Shown here: positions 39,112 through 47,615 of the stretch, one piece after another
How positions within the stretch are numbered: position 1 is the first letter of the stretch
Layout of the letters: each line of letters opens with the position of its first letter
Assembly (NCBI RefSeq): GCF_004339565.1
Contig: NZ_SMFZ01000001.1
Span: 1,798,001 to 1,862,000 of the forward strand
Direction: 5' to 3'
Source of the DNA: Pseudonocardia endophytica
GTDB taxonomy: Bacteria; Actinomycetota; Actinomycetes; Mycobacteriales; Pseudonocardiaceae
DNA: 64,000 nt
The notes under the pieces: generated by a model
The model's input: only the letters and a program-made list of their open reading frames with translations
The model's database searches: none
What the model was told of the DNA's origin: nothing
Program-made: the position numbers and the translations under genes

Positions 39112-40428
39112 GTGCTGTCCACCCTGCCCGCCATCACCCGCGCCCTGCCCACGGTCGTCGGCGACGACCTGACCGTCCCGCTCGTCGACGGCCGCCGCGT
39201 CCGCTACGTCGACCTGGACGCGGCAGCGAGCACGCCGCCGCTGCGGTCCGTCGCCGACCACGTCGCGGACGTCCTGCCGTACTACGGCAGCGTGCACCGC
39301 GGGGCGGGCCACACGTCACGCGTCTGCACGGCGCTGCTGGAGCGGGCCCGCACGGACGTCGCCCGGTTCGTCGGAGCCCGGCCGGACGACGCGCTCGTGC
39401 TGACCCGCCACACGACCGACGCGCTCGGCCTGCTCGCGTCCGCGGTGCCCGGACCCGTTGTGACACTGGACCTGGAGCACCACGCGACTCTGCTGCCGTG
39501 GCGTGCGCACCGCGTCGTCCGTGCCCGGCGGACGGTCGCAGAGACCCTGGACGCGCTGCGCGGCGAGCTGGCCGCCCGGCCCGCCGCGCTCGTCGCGATC
39601 ACCGGGGCGTCCAACGTGACCGGCGAGATCCTCCCGGTCGCCGACGTCGTCGCGCTGGCACACGCGGCCGGCGCCCGGGTGTGCGTGGACGCCGCACAGC
39701 TCGCCCCGCACCGCCGCGTCGACCTGGCCGGCTGGGGCGCCGACTACCTCGCACTGTCCGCGCACAAGCTGTACGCGCCCTACGGCGCGGGCGTGCTCGT
39801 CGGGCGCCGGGACTGGCTGGACGCCGCGCCGCCGCACCTGGCCGGCGGTGGCGCGGTCCGGTCCGTCGCCCTCGACGGGGACAGGTGCGAGACGGCGTGG
39901 CTGCCGGCCCCGCAACGCCACGAGGGCGGCACGCCGAACCTGCTCGGCGCCGTCGCGCTGGCCGCGGCCTGCCGGGCGCTCGACCCGGTGCTCGACGACA
40001 CGATTCCCGCCCACGAGGCGGAGCTCGCCGGCCTGCTGCACGACGGCCTCGCGACCGTGCCGGGACTGACGACGCTGTCCGCCTTCGCCGACGCCCCGGA
40101 CCGGACGGCCACCGTGTCGTTCACGCTTCCCGACCTGCCTGCCGGGCTGGTCGCGGCGGCGCTGTCCGCCGAGCACGGGATCGGCGTCCGCGACGGGAAG
40201 TTCTGCGCCCACCCGCTCGTCGACCGCCTGACCGGCGGCTCCGGCGCCGTCCGGACGAGCCTCGGCCTGCGCACCACCGCCGACGACGTCGAGCGGCTGG
40301 TCGGCGCACTGTCCGATCTGGCCCGCCGCGGTCCGACGTGGACCTACGCGCTGACCGACGGTCGCTGGACCCCGCGTCCGGACCCCCGCCCGCTCGACGT
40401 CGTCGAACCCCCGACGTCCGCGGCGTGA
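39112..40428 (+). CDS. class V aminotransferase, cysteine-desulfurase-like PLP enzyme
   Basis: The 438-residue protein starts at a GTG with GGAGG 7 nt upstream, just after the SAM-IV riboswitch. It shows the fold-type I class V pattern: YVDLDAAASTPPLRSVADHV, SVHRGAGHTSR, LDLEHHATLLPWR, NVTGEILPVADV and the PLP lysine at about 219 in LSAHKLYAPYGAG. An active-site cysteine is possible in RDGKFCAHPLVDRL. The best match is the NifS/SufS/Csd-like group, which removes sulfur from cysteine, or a related lyase. SAM control and the neighbouring LLM genes place it in sulfur metabolism. Confidence 0.87.
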   Translation: MLSTLPAITRALPTVVGDDLTVPLVDGRRVRYVDLDAAASTPPLRSVADHVADVLPYYGSVHRGAGHTSRVCTALLERARTDVARFVGARPDDALVLTRHTTDALGLLASAVPGPVVTLDLEHHATLLPWRAHRVVRARRTVAETLDALRGELAARPAALVAITGASNVTGEILPVADVVALAHAAGARVCVDAAQLAPHRRVDLAGWGADYLALSAHKLYAPYGAGVLVGRRDWLDAAPPHLAGGGAVRSVALDGDRCETAWLPAPQRHEGGTPNLLGAVALAAACRALDPVLDDTIPAHEAELAGLLHDGLATVPGLTTLSAFADAPDRTATVSFTLPDLPAGLVAAALSAEHGIGVRDGKFCAHPLVDRLTGGSGAVRTSLGLRTTADDVERLVGALSDLARRGPTWTYALTDGRWTPRPDPRPLDVVEPPTSAA

Positions 40429-40646
40429 CGAGGATCGGGCCGTCGGCCCGGTACACCGCCCGCACCCGACGGACCGGGCGACCGGTGCGACTCCGAGCCG
40501 CCACACGGACGGTCCGTGCGCCTGGCGACGTTCACTGCCGCGCGGCGGCCTGCGTGTGCCGGGCGTCGGGTCGGGATCCTGGCTACCGCGCACGAGCGAA
40601 CGACGACCTCTGATCGAGACGGCGGAGGGTCCGGCCTCCCGCGGCC
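40429..40646. other. 218-bp stretch between convergent genes, nothing recognised
   Basis: No supported gene or regulatory site is seen between the aminotransferase and the end of the GAF-ANTAR gene. Confidence 0.5.
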
Positions 40647-41405
40647 CTAGCGGCTCGACCCGTTCGACGGTCGCCGCGTGCGACGGTGTCCGGACGAGGC
40701 CGGGCCGACGATCGACGCCGGGTCGATGCTCCCGTCCACGATCTCGCGGGAGAGGTCGGCCAGGCCTCTGCTGCCACGACGTGCGTGACCGCGTAGGAGT
40801 CCGAACGCCTCGTCGACGGGGAGTCGCGTGTGCCCGGCCACGATCCCCGTGGCCTGGTCGATCACCACCCGGCTCTGCAGCGCCGTCTGCAGGTGCCGGA
40901 CCTCCTGGGCCGCGCGGTCGGCTTCGTCACCGGCCCGGATGGCGATCGTGGTCGCATCGGCGAGCACCTGGGCGACGGCCAGATCGGGGAGCCTGCCCGC
41001 GTGGCCGAGCAGCAGCAGCGCTCCGGTCCCGTCGTCGTGGCGGATCGGAAGGGCCCACGCCCCGGTGACACCGGCGTCGAGGGCCTTGACGACGAACCCC
41101 AGCCATCGTGGTCGCGCGCTCTCGAGCCGCTCGCAGGAGACGGCGCGGCCACTCGTCGCGCACTCGCGAGCCGGCCCGGACGTGAAGCCCGCGCCGACGA
41201 CGCGCCCCAACGTCTCGTCGTCGTGTCCGACGTGGACGGAGCGTGCGCTGACGGCTCCGGAGCGGATCTCCGCGCCTGCCGTCACGCCGAGGAGGCTCCC
41301 CGCGATCCGGACCAGCGAGACCAACGCGGGCTCCGGATCTCGCGACCGGCGCGCGACGAGGTCCAACGCCGCGAGCGCGACGCGCAGATCGTCCGGTTGC
41401 GTCAT
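40647..41405 (-). CDS. GAF and ANTAR domain regulator
   Basis: The 252-residue cytoplasmic protein starts at the ATG at 41405. Residues about 20-160 form a GAF sensor domain (VRIAGSLLGVTAGAEIRSG, ALPIRHDDGTGALLLLGHAG). The C-terminal part is an ANTAR RNA-binding domain (LQTALQSRVVIDQATGIVAG, then VDEAFGLLRGHARR and LADLSREIVDG). ANTAR proteins bind paired stem-loops in mRNA leaders and prevent termination. No such target is obvious nearby. The signal sensed by the GAF domain is unknown. Confidence 0.88.
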   Translation of the reverse strand: MTQPDDLRVALAALDLVARRSRDPEPALVSLVRIAGSLLGVTAGAEIRSGAVSARSVHVGHDDETLGRVVGAGFTSGPARECATSGRAVSCERLESARPRWLGFVVKALDAGVTGAWALPIRHDDGTGALLLLGHAGRLPDLAVAQVLADATTIAIRAGDEADRAAQEVRHLQTALQSRVVIDQATGIVAGHTRLPVDEAFGLLRGHARRGSRGLADLSREIVDGSIDPASIVGPASSGHRRTRRPSNGSSR

Positions 41406-41683
41406 CGTCCATGCGTTCGGCCGAACGGGTCGTCCGGTTCGTGGTCGATTGCCTCGGGTCTCCGACGAGCGTCGGCCCGACACGCAGCGGGTGGTCGCCG
41501 CTGCGTCCGGACATCCGGACCGGACGATTACACAGGGCAACTGAAGCGCCTGCCCTGTCGGCTGATCACCTCGCTTCCGGACCGGGCCGGAAATCCGATC
41601 GAACCGATTCGGACGACGCTTCCGAATACTGGTCCGTCAGAGGTTCCGAATGTGCTCGGTCGAGGTCGAGGAGGACTTCCATA

Positions 41684-42490
41684 ATGCTGCGTTCCGTTCG
41701 ACGCGTTGTTGGCGTCACTACTATTGGGCTCGTGGCTGCGGCGGTGACCGGTCTCGGCACGGGCGTCGCATCCGCCGCCCAGAACCCGCCGCCGGTCGCG
41801 ATGATCACGAACCTGACCGGCCAGTCGACGTCGGTGAAGCTGGACTCCGGCTTCGTCGGGGCGCTGGGACAGCTCGGCGTCGAGCCCTCGCCGGAGGGCA
41901 GCGCGAAGGTCGAGAACGGCTCCGCGTCGTTCCCGATCACCGGCGGCAACGTCACGGTCTACAAGCCGGGCGAGGTCAACCCCTACGTCCAGGGCAAGAT
42001 CGAGCACGACGGCAGCGGGCTCAACCTGACCAAGGGTGACACCAAGGTCACGATCTCGGACTTCGTGATCGATCCGGGAGACCCGGCGTTCCTGTCCGGC
42101 AAGGTCGAGGCGAACGGCAAGGTCGCCGCCGAGTCGCTGAAGCTGTTCGACCTGAACGGCTCGACGCTCAAGCCGATCATGGTCGACTCGGCGGCCGGCA
42201 CGGCTACGCTGACCGGCACGACCGTCACGCTGTCCAGCGAGGCGGCCCAGGCCCTGAACGGCGTGTTCAAGACCGACGCGCTCAAGGGCGGTACGACGAT
42301 CGGGATCGCCACGATCGTCGTCAACACGAAGAGCGGTGACATGCCGATGCCGAGCGGCGGTGTGGACACCGGTGGCGGCAGCACGTCGGGCACCGAGGAC
42401 ACCGGCCTGATCGTCGCAGGCGCCCTCCTGCTCCTGGGTGCGGGCACCGTCGTGGTCGTCGCGCGCCGTCGCCGGGCCGGCCAGAGCTGA
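41684..42490 (+). CDS. secreted surface protein with a sortase-type C-terminal signal
   Basis: The 268-residue protein has an N-terminal Sec signal peptide ending at GVASA. A beta-rich body of repeated short strands follows (GSASFPITGGNVTVYKPGEV, LNLTKGDTKVTISDFVID, GTTVTLSSEAAQALNGVF). The C-terminus is a Thr/Gly/Ser linker, TEDTG, a hydrophobic stretch (LIVAGALLLLGAGTVVVV) and ARRRRAG. That is the layout of a cell-wall sorting signal, but TEDTG is not a standard LPxTG. The sortase gene lies 69 bp downstream, so it is a likely dedicated substrate. Ligand or role unknown. Confidence 0.78.
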   Translation: MLRSVRRVVGVTTIGLVAAAVTGLGTGVASAAQNPPPVAMITNLTGQSTSVKLDSGFVGALGQLGVEPSPEGSAKVENGSASFPITGGNVTVYKPGEVNPYVQGKIEHDGSGLNLTKGDTKVTISDFVIDPGDPAFLSGKVEANGKVAAESLKLFDLNGSTLKPIMVDSAAGTATLTGTTVTLSSEAAQALNGVFKTDALKGGTTIGIATIVVNTKSGDMPMPSGGVDTGGGSTSGTEDTGLIVAGALLLLGAGTVVVVARRRRAGQS

Positions 42491-42559
42491 TTCCCTGGTT
42501 CCCGCCCGCCGGATTCCCGGCGGGCGGGACCGTCTCCATCTCGTGGGAAGGACGGCCCG

Positions 42560-43219
42560 ATGAACGGCACGTCCACTCCGCCCCGGCACCGCAGGGTCGC
42601 GACGGTGGTCGCGGCACTGCTCGCCGTCGCCGGGCTGGTCCTGCTGGTCACGGCCGTTCTCGGGCAGAGGTCCGCGCCGGAGCCGGTTACCTCGACGGTG
42701 CCGGCGCCACCGGTCGTCGTGAACGGTCCCGCCGATCTCCCGGTCCCGGCGGGAAAGATCCTCCCCGCCGCGACGCCGACGTCGGTCGCCATCCCGTCGA
42801 TCGGCGTCCGCTCGGTGCTCAACCAGGTCGGGCTGAACCCGGACGGCACGCTCCAGGTCCCGGCGCCGGGCCCGCTCTACGACGAGGCCGCCTGGTACCG
42901 CGACTCGGCCGAACCCGGGACGATCGGGCCCGCCGTGATTCTCGGGCACATCGACTCCAAGGAGAACGGCCCGTCGGTGTTCTTCGATCTGGGCCGCGTG
43001 AAATCCGGCGACCGAATCGACGTGAACCGCTCCGACGGCACCGTCGCGACATTTCTCGTCGACTCCGTCAGCAGATTTCCGAAGGACGAGTTCCCATCAC
43101 GCAGCGTGTACGGCATCACGGACCGTGCCGAGCTGCGGGTGATCACCTGCAGCGGCAGCTTCGACGCCGCGACGGGTAACTACCGCGACAACACCGTGGT
43201 GTTCGCACACCTGGTCTGA
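42560..43219 (+). CDS. class F sortase
   Basis: The 219-residue membrane-anchored enzyme has one N-terminal TM ([20 protein letters not shown]). The sortase barrel carries the catalytic His130 in [12 protein letters not shown], the Cys197 in VITCSG and the Arg in [11 protein letters not shown]. Class F sortases of actinomycetes attach proteins to the cell wall. The only obvious substrate is the secreted protein just upstream, with which it forms an operon ending at the terminator at 43227. Confidence 0.9.
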   Translation: MNGTSTPPRHRRVATVVAALLAVAGLVLLVTAVLGQRSAPEPVTSTVPAPPVVVNGPADLPVPAGKILPAATPTSVAIPSIGVRSVLNQVGLNPDGTLQVPAPGPLYDEAAWYRDSAEPGTIGPAVILGHIDSKENGPSVFFDLGRVKSGDRIDVNRSDGTVATFLVDSVSRFPKDEFPSRSVYGITDRAELRVITCSGSFDAATGNYRDNTVVFAHLV

Positions 43220-43226
43220 TCGGTTC

Positions 43227-43251
43227 ACCCGGCCACCTGACCGGGTTGTTT
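43227..43251 (+). terminator. hairpin terminator after the sortase gene
   Basis: ACCCGG (43227-43232) pairs with CCGGGT (43241-43246) and is followed by TGTTT. It begins 7 nt after the sortase stop. A second small hairpin, GGGGG/CCCCC with a CGTA loop, lies at 43259-43272. Confidence 0.6.
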
Positions 43252-43400
43252 CACATCCGGGGGCGTACCCCCACTCGGCGCGTGTCGTTAGACCTGTCGA
43301 GGGACATCAAGCGCTGTCCCTGCTCCCCCGGCTCGCTCCCCGTACACGCCTGACCCCAGACCCCGGTCGGCACCCGCGAGCCCCGCACGAGGAGACACTC

Positions 43401-44366
43401 GTGTTCGAAGGTTTCAACAAGCAGTTCATCAGGAACTCGATCGACCGCAGCGCAGAGAACCCGATGGACCGCCGTCGGTTCCTGCGCGCCGCAGGCCTGA
43501 CCGGTGTCGGTGTCGCCGGCCTGGGCGTGCTCGGCAGCGGCATCGCCTACGCCGGTGACGGCGCCGCAGAGGGTGGTGGCGGGCCGTCGGACGCCGCCGT
43601 CCTGAACTTCGCACTCAACCTGGAGTACCTGGAGGCGGAGTTCTACCTGCGCGCGCTCACCGGTGAGGGCCTCAAGGACAGCCAGATCGACGGATCCGGC
43701 ACCCCCGGCGAGGTCACCGGCGGCCGGAAGGTCGAGTTCTCGACCAAGCTCGGTGCCCAATACGCCAAAGAGATCGCGGCCGACGAGAACGCCCACGTCG
43801 ACTTCCTGCGCAAGGCGCTCGGCGACGCGAAGGTCGCCCGCCCGGCGATCGACCTGGAGGCCGCGTTCACCGCCGCCGCCACCGCCGCCGGCGTGATCAA
43901 GCAGGGCGAGACGTTCGACCCGTTCGCCGACGAGACCAGCTTCCTGCTGGGCGCGTTCATCTTCGAGGACGTCGGGGTCACGGCCTACAAGGGCGCGTCG
44001 CCGCTGGTGTCGAACAAGACGTTCCTGGAGGCCGCGGCCGGCATCCTGGCCGTCGAGGCCTACCACGCAGGCCTCGTCCGGACCGTGCTGCTGGCCAGCG
44101 ACAAGGACGGCAGCGTCGCCGAGACCGTCGGCAAGATCTCCGACGCGCGCGACTCGCTGGACGGGCCGGACGACCTGGACCAGGGCATCGTCGACGACAA
44201 CGGCGACGCCAACATCGTGCCGACCGACGCGAACTCGATCGCGTTCTCGCGCTCGGCGGGCCAGGTCCTCAACATCGCATACCTCAGCCCGAAGTCGGTC
44301 ACCTCCGGCGGGTTCTTCCCGGCGGGCGTGAACGGCGAGATCAACGCATCGGCCGCCAGCGGCTGA
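43401..44366 (+). CDS. Tat-exported ferritin-like domain protein
   Basis: The 321-residue protein from the GTG at 43401 has a twin-arginine signal ([13 protein letters not shown]) in an extended leader, followed by a hydrophobic segment and a cleavage region near AYAGDG. The body is Ferritin_2-like: [52 protein letters not shown] and [19 protein letters not shown], with Glu and His ligands in the helices. It is probably a metal-binding, perhaps stress-related, extracytoplasmic protein. Its position directly before tatA, tatC and tatB suggests these exporter genes serve it. Confidence 0.85.
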   Translation: MFEGFNKQFIRNSIDRSAENPMDRRRFLRAAGLTGVGVAGLGVLGSGIAYAGDGAAEGGGGPSDAAVLNFALNLEYLEAEFYLRALTGEGLKDSQIDGSGTPGEVTGGRKVEFSTKLGAQYAKEIAADENAHVDFLRKALGDAKVARPAIDLEAAFTAAATAAGVIKQGETFDPFADETSFLLGAFIFEDVGVTAYKGASPLVSNKTFLEAAAGILAVEAYHAGLVRTVLLASDKDGSVAETVGKISDARDSLDGPDDLDQGIVDDNGDANIVPTDANSIAFSRSAGQVLNIAYLSPKSVTSGGFFPAGVNGEINASAASG

Positions 44367-44376
44367 CGTCGACGAC

Positions 44377-44406
44377 GGGTGGGTGGCCGGCACCGGTCAC
44401 CCACCC
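44377..44406 (+). terminator. hairpin between the ferritin-like gene and tatA
   Basis: GGGTGGGTG (44377-44385) pairs with CACCCACCC (44398-44406), a 9-bp perfect stem, with GACGAC/GTCGTC flanks that extend it. It may end the ferritin-like message or only reduce read-through into tatA. Confidence 0.65.
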
Positions 44407-44445
44407 GCTTCGTCGTCCGTCCCCCACCCCGGAAGGAGACGACCC

Positions 44446-44700
44446 ATGGGCGCCATGAGCCCCACGCACTGGCTGATCGTGATCGGCGTGCTCGTCCTGC
44501 TGTTCGGTGCGAAGAAGCTGCCGCAGATGGCCCGCTCCGTCGGCCAGTCCGCCCGCGTGTTCAAGGGCGAGATGAAGGGCCTGCGCGACGACGAGGAGAA
44601 GACCGAGCAGCCTGAGCAGGCCGAGCCTGCCGCCCCTGCTCAGGTCGAGGCCGCGCCGGCGCCGGCCGCGGCACCGGTCACCGAACGTCCCGCCGCCTGA
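44446..44700 (+). CDS. tatA: Sec-independent translocase subunit TatA
   Basis: The 84-residue protein starts at an ATG after GGAAGGAG. It has the short TM helix ([15 protein letters not shown]), the hinge [20 protein letters not shown], an amphipathic helix and an acidic, Pro/Ala-rich tail. It oligomerises to let folded Tat substrates cross the membrane. It is the first of tatA-tatC-tatB, with 1 bp to tatC. Confidence 0.93.
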   Translation: MGAMSPTHWLIVIGVLVLLFGAKKLPQMARSVGQSARVFKGEMKGLRDDEEKTEQPEQAEPAAPAQVEAAPAPAAAPVTERPAA

Positions 44701-44701
44701 G

Positions 44702-45577
44702 ATGGCTCTCCGGGCACCGCGGTCACGCCGACGGTCCAATCCGCAGGGAGAGATGGCCCTGATCGGCCACCTCTACGAGCTGCGCAACCGGCTCGGTATC
44801 GCGATCGTCGCGATCGTCGTGACCACGGTGTTCGGGTACATCTGGTTCGAGACGGCCCTGTTCGGCCTCCCGAGTCTGGGCGAGCTGCTCAAAGCGCCCT
44901 ACTGCGAGCTGCCGCCCTCCGCCCGTGCGGTGATCACCGCCGACCCGAGGGCGTGCACGCTGCTCGGCACCGGCCCGTTCGACCAGTTCATGCTCCGCCT
45001 CAAGGTCGGGGCGACCGCGGGCATCGTGCTCGCCTGCCCGGTCTGGATGTACCAGATCTGGGGTTTCGTCACACCCGGGCTGCGCCGCAACGAGCGTCGC
45101 TACGCGATGGGGTTCGCCTCGATCGCCGCCGTGTTGTTCGCCGCGGGCGCCGTCCTCGCGTACTTCGTGGTCGCCCAGGGTCTGGGTTTCCTGCTGACGA
45201 TCGGCAGCGAGATCCAGACGACGGCACTGACCGGCGAGTCCTACTTCGGCTTCGTGATCGCCCTTCTGGTCATCTTCGGGGTCAGCTTCGAGCTCCCGCT
45301 GCTCGTCGTGGCGCTGAACCTGGCCGGGGTGGTGTCCTACGCGGCCCTGCGCAAGGCCCGTCGCGGTCTGATCTTCGGGCTGTTCGTGTTCGCCGCGATC
45401 GCGACACCCGGTCAGGACCCGATCTCGATGATGGCGCTGGCCCTCGCCCTGACGGCGCTGTTCGAGCTCGCCATCCAGGTCGCCCGCTTCACCGACCGAC
45501 GGCGGGTCCGCCGCGACGCCGAGACCGACCCGGACGCCCCCTCCGACATCGACACCACACCGAGCCGGCTCCCCTGA
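44702..45577 (+). CDS. tatC: Sec-independent translocase subunit TatC
   Basis: The 291-residue protein has six TM segments and the TatC motifs [40 protein letters not shown] and [20 protein letters not shown]. It binds the twin-arginine signal. It lies between tatA and tatB. Most actinobacteria keep a housekeeping tatAC elsewhere next to proteasome-related genes, so this looks like a second, local set. That inference needs the rest of the genome. Confidence 0.94.
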   Translation: MALRAPRSRRRSNPQGEMALIGHLYELRNRLGIAIVAIVVTTVFGYIWFETALFGLPSLGELLKAPYCELPPSARAVITADPRACTLLGTGPFDQFMLRLKVGATAGIVLACPVWMYQIWGFVTPGLRRNERRYAMGFASIAAVLFAAGAVLAYFVVAQGLGFLLTIGSEIQTTALTGESYFGFVIALLVIFGVSFELPLLVVALNLAGVVSYAALRKARRGLIFGLFVFAAIATPGQDPISMMALALALTALFELAIQVARFTDRRRVRRDAETDPDAPSDIDTTPSRLP

Positions 45578-45605
45578 CCGCCCGGACGAGAGCGGAGCGC
45601 ATGCC

Positions 45606-45956
45606 ATGTTCGAGAACGTCGGCTGGGCCGAGATCCTCGTGCTCGTCGTCGCGGGCCTGTTCGTCCTCGGGCCCGAACGACTCCCGGACGCCGCCCGCTG
45701 GCTCGGCAACGCGGTCAAGCAGGTGCGCGACTACGCCACCGGCACCCGGGACCACCTGCGTGACGAGCTCGGCCCGGAGTTCGACCAGATCCGGCAGCCG
45801 CTCGACGACCTTCGTGGTCTGCGTGACCTCAACCCGCGCAGGGCGATCACCCGCACGCTGTTCCCGGACGACGAGCCGGCACCGCCGAGCGGCCGCGGCC
45901 CGCTGACGCCCACGGCCCCGGCCGAGCGTCCGCCGATCGACCCCGACGCGACCTGA
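45606..45956 (+). CDS. tatB: Sec-independent translocase subunit TatB
   Basis: The 116-residue protein begins [20 protein letters not shown], followed by [20 protein letters not shown], a TatB-type short TM helix with the conserved Glu early in the sequence. The Pro-rich C-terminal tail is longer than in TatA. It should partner TatC in substrate recognition. It follows tatC by 28 bp. Confidence 0.9.
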   Translation: MFENVGWAEILVLVVAGLFVLGPERLPDAARWLGNAVKQVRDYATGTRDHLRDELGPEFDQIRQPLDDLRGLRDLNPRRAITRTLFPDDEPAPPSGRGPLTPTAPAERPPIDPDAT

Positions 45957-46143
45957 ACCTCCGGTCGACCGGTTCCGGCAGTAAGGACGAATTAATCACG
46001 GTATCCACGTCGAATTGCGCAGATCCGGAAATGCGCGCTCGGCCCCGTCGCTTCGAGGCGCGGCGGCGGCCCGCCGTCACGTCAGGCCGACAGGGCCGGC
46101 CTTCGTCCGCAGCGGCATCGTGCGACGTCCACCCGCGTCACGA

Positions 46144-46179
46144 CGTCGGGCCGGGACACCGTGGTGTCCCGGCCCGACG
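46144..46179. terminator. bidirectional hairpin terminator
   Basis: CGTCGGGCCGGGACACC (46144-46160) pairs with GGTGTCCCGGCCCGACG (46163-46179), a perfect 17-bp stem with a 2-nt gap. It lies between the plus-strand tat genes and the minus-strand secreted protein gene ending at 46192, so it can serve both. Confidence 0.75.
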
Positions 46180-46191
46180 GTTCCGGATGGG

Positions 46192-46461
46192 TCAGCCGAG
46201 GCCGAGCCCCTCCTCGGCCTTGGTGACTCCGAGCTGGTTCTCGATGTCCGTGAGGCCGGTGGCGTCTCCGAGCTGGTCGCTGATGTCGGCGACGCCCGTC
46301 GACTCCTCGATGCCGCTGACGGTTCCACCGACCTGCTGGATGACGCCGTCCGGCGGCTCCTCGTCGGCGAAGGCGACGCCGCCACCGAGGCCCGTCACCG
46401 CGACGGCAACCACGGCACCCGCAGTGAGCCGTCCGGCCCGGACAGCAAGCTTCCTCGACAT
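46192..46461 (-). CDS. small secreted protein, unknown function
   Basis: The 89-residue protein starts at an ATG after AAGGAG. Its Sec signal peptide runs MSRKLAVRAGRLTAGAVVAV and on to a cleavage site after GGVAFA. The mature part is about 57 residues, acidic, without cysteine, and ends GVTKAEEGLGLG. No domain is recognised. It resembles in style the small secreted protein at 15451 but is not clearly related. A strong terminator follows it. Confidence 0.68.
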   Translation of the reverse strand: MSRKLAVRAGRLTAGAVVAVAVTGLGGGVAFADEEPPDGVIQQVGGTVSGIEESTGVADISDQLGDATGLTDIENQLGVTKAEEGLGLG

Positions 46462-46793
46462 ACACCACTCCTTGCGTTCTGACGCGCCCTCGCCGCGACG
46501 AGGGCCGATCAGCGCGCGACACGATCTTCGTCGCGCACCGCCGAATCGTGCGTGATCGATCATGACAAGCGCGTTTCCGCGCGTTTCTCGCCCATGAATT
46601 CGCCCGAAGAAGCGTGGGTCGGCGGTCATTTCTTCACACGATGGAGTGGTTTACTCCTGGTTCGGAAGCCGGCTCGCTCCGGTTCGCCGTCACCTCCACT
46701 CCTGGCCGCCGCGACTCCATTCGTAGGCGTACGCGAAAGCGATCGTCGCGAGGTGGAGGGTGATGTCCGGCGTCGACGGGATCGGCGGCTCCG
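46462..46793. other. 332-bp region without a supported gene
   Basis: Only a perfect 10-bp palindrome TGATCGATCA at 46553-46562 stands out, about 90 nt upstream of the secreted protein start on the minus strand. It may be an operator. The open frames crossing here are not protein-like. Confidence 0.45.
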
Positions 46794-47270
46794 TCACTGC
46801 GGGCTGCGTGCGTGGCGCTGGTCGTCCACCCACCGCCCGATCCGGCGAGCCCGGCGGTGATCGCCCAGCCGCCGCAGCACGATCGCCAGGCTGATCGTCG
46901 AGACGAGCGTGTCGGGGTGGTCGTCGCCGAGTACGTGCCGTTGCCGCGCCAGCGTGTCCTCGACGAGTGCCCGTGCCGCCTCGTTCTCGTCCAGGCGGAG
47001 GAGATCCATGGCGAGACCGGTCGCGGCGGCGAGCGTGTCCGGATGGTCGTGCCCGTGGCGCCGACGGCGACTGTCCAGCAGGTTCTCGTGCACGGTCCTG
47101 GCGCGCCGGTACTCACCCCGTTCGTGGAGGTCCGCGCCGCGGGCACCGGCGTCGACCGGTGGTCCGGCCCGGGTCTCCTCCGGTGCGCGGCGCGGTCGCG
47201 GAACGGCCCGCTCGTCGACCGCTTCCGACGGTCCCGCCTCGGCTCCGGTGTCATCCGTCGTCCACGTCAC
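46794..47270 (-). CDS. tetratricopeptide-repeat protein
   Basis: The 158-residue protein (GTG at 47270; the frame extends to 47366) has an Arg/Glu-rich N-terminus and then TPR repeats of the kind at the C-terminal end of NB-ARC/TPR proteins. Two copies of HPDTL lie 42 residues apart (HDHPDTLAAATGLAMDLL, then GDDHPDTLVSTISLAIVLRR). It is much shorter than such proteins, so it may be a remnant of one or an independent small TPR protein. It probably mediates protein contacts. No partner is seen. Confidence 0.55.
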   Translation of the reverse strand: MTWTTDDTGAEAGPSEAVDERAVPRPRRAPEETRAGPPVDAGARGADLHERGEYRRARTVHENLLDSRRRRHGHDHPDTLAAATGLAMDLLRLDENEAARALVEDTLARQRHVLGDDHPDTLVSTISLAIVLRRLGDHRRARRIGRWVDDQRHARSPQ

Positions 47271-47414
47271 CGGCCGCACCCGCCCATCTCGCACTCGTGC
47301 AGAGTCGCTGCGCCTCCTATCGTTCGACCGCGCGACGTCCGGGGCAATGCTGCATCGGGGTCTCACCGCGTGACCCCGCGCGACCTGCCGGTCGGTGGTC
47401 GTGCGCCGTCCGGA

Positions 47415-47537
47415 TCACCGCATCTTCTCGTGCGTCGACGGCAGGTCCGGGTGCTCGGCGCGGAACGCCGGCTCGGCGATCGTGCCGCCGGGCAGGCGTG
47501 GCAGCGGCTCGTCGCGCACGACGACATGGCGCGGCAC
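47415..47537 (-). pseudogene. C-terminal fragment of an AMP-forming acyl-CoA synthetase
   Basis: The last 41 codons read VPRHVVVRDEPLPRLPGGTI, AEPAFRAEHPDLPSTHEKMR. They match the C-terminus of fatty-acyl-CoA synthetases (VPxxVVxxDxLPRxxNGKIxKxxLR), but the catalytic Lys of the NGK motif is replaced (GGT). Nothing of the large N-terminal domain is found upstream. It is a decayed fragment. Confidence 0.6.
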
Positions 47538-47615
47538 CGTGTCGTTCACCGGCACGTCGGAGGCGGGACGGCCGGTCCGTTGACCCCCCGCTCGGCCGTG
47601 ACCTAACGTCCGATC

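Noticed and set aside
40500..40613. A possible Cys-rich leader-like peptide (VHCRAAACVCR)
   Set aside because: It lies downstream of the aminotransferase with no plus-strand gene after it, lacks the HVDLxR core, and has no good start.
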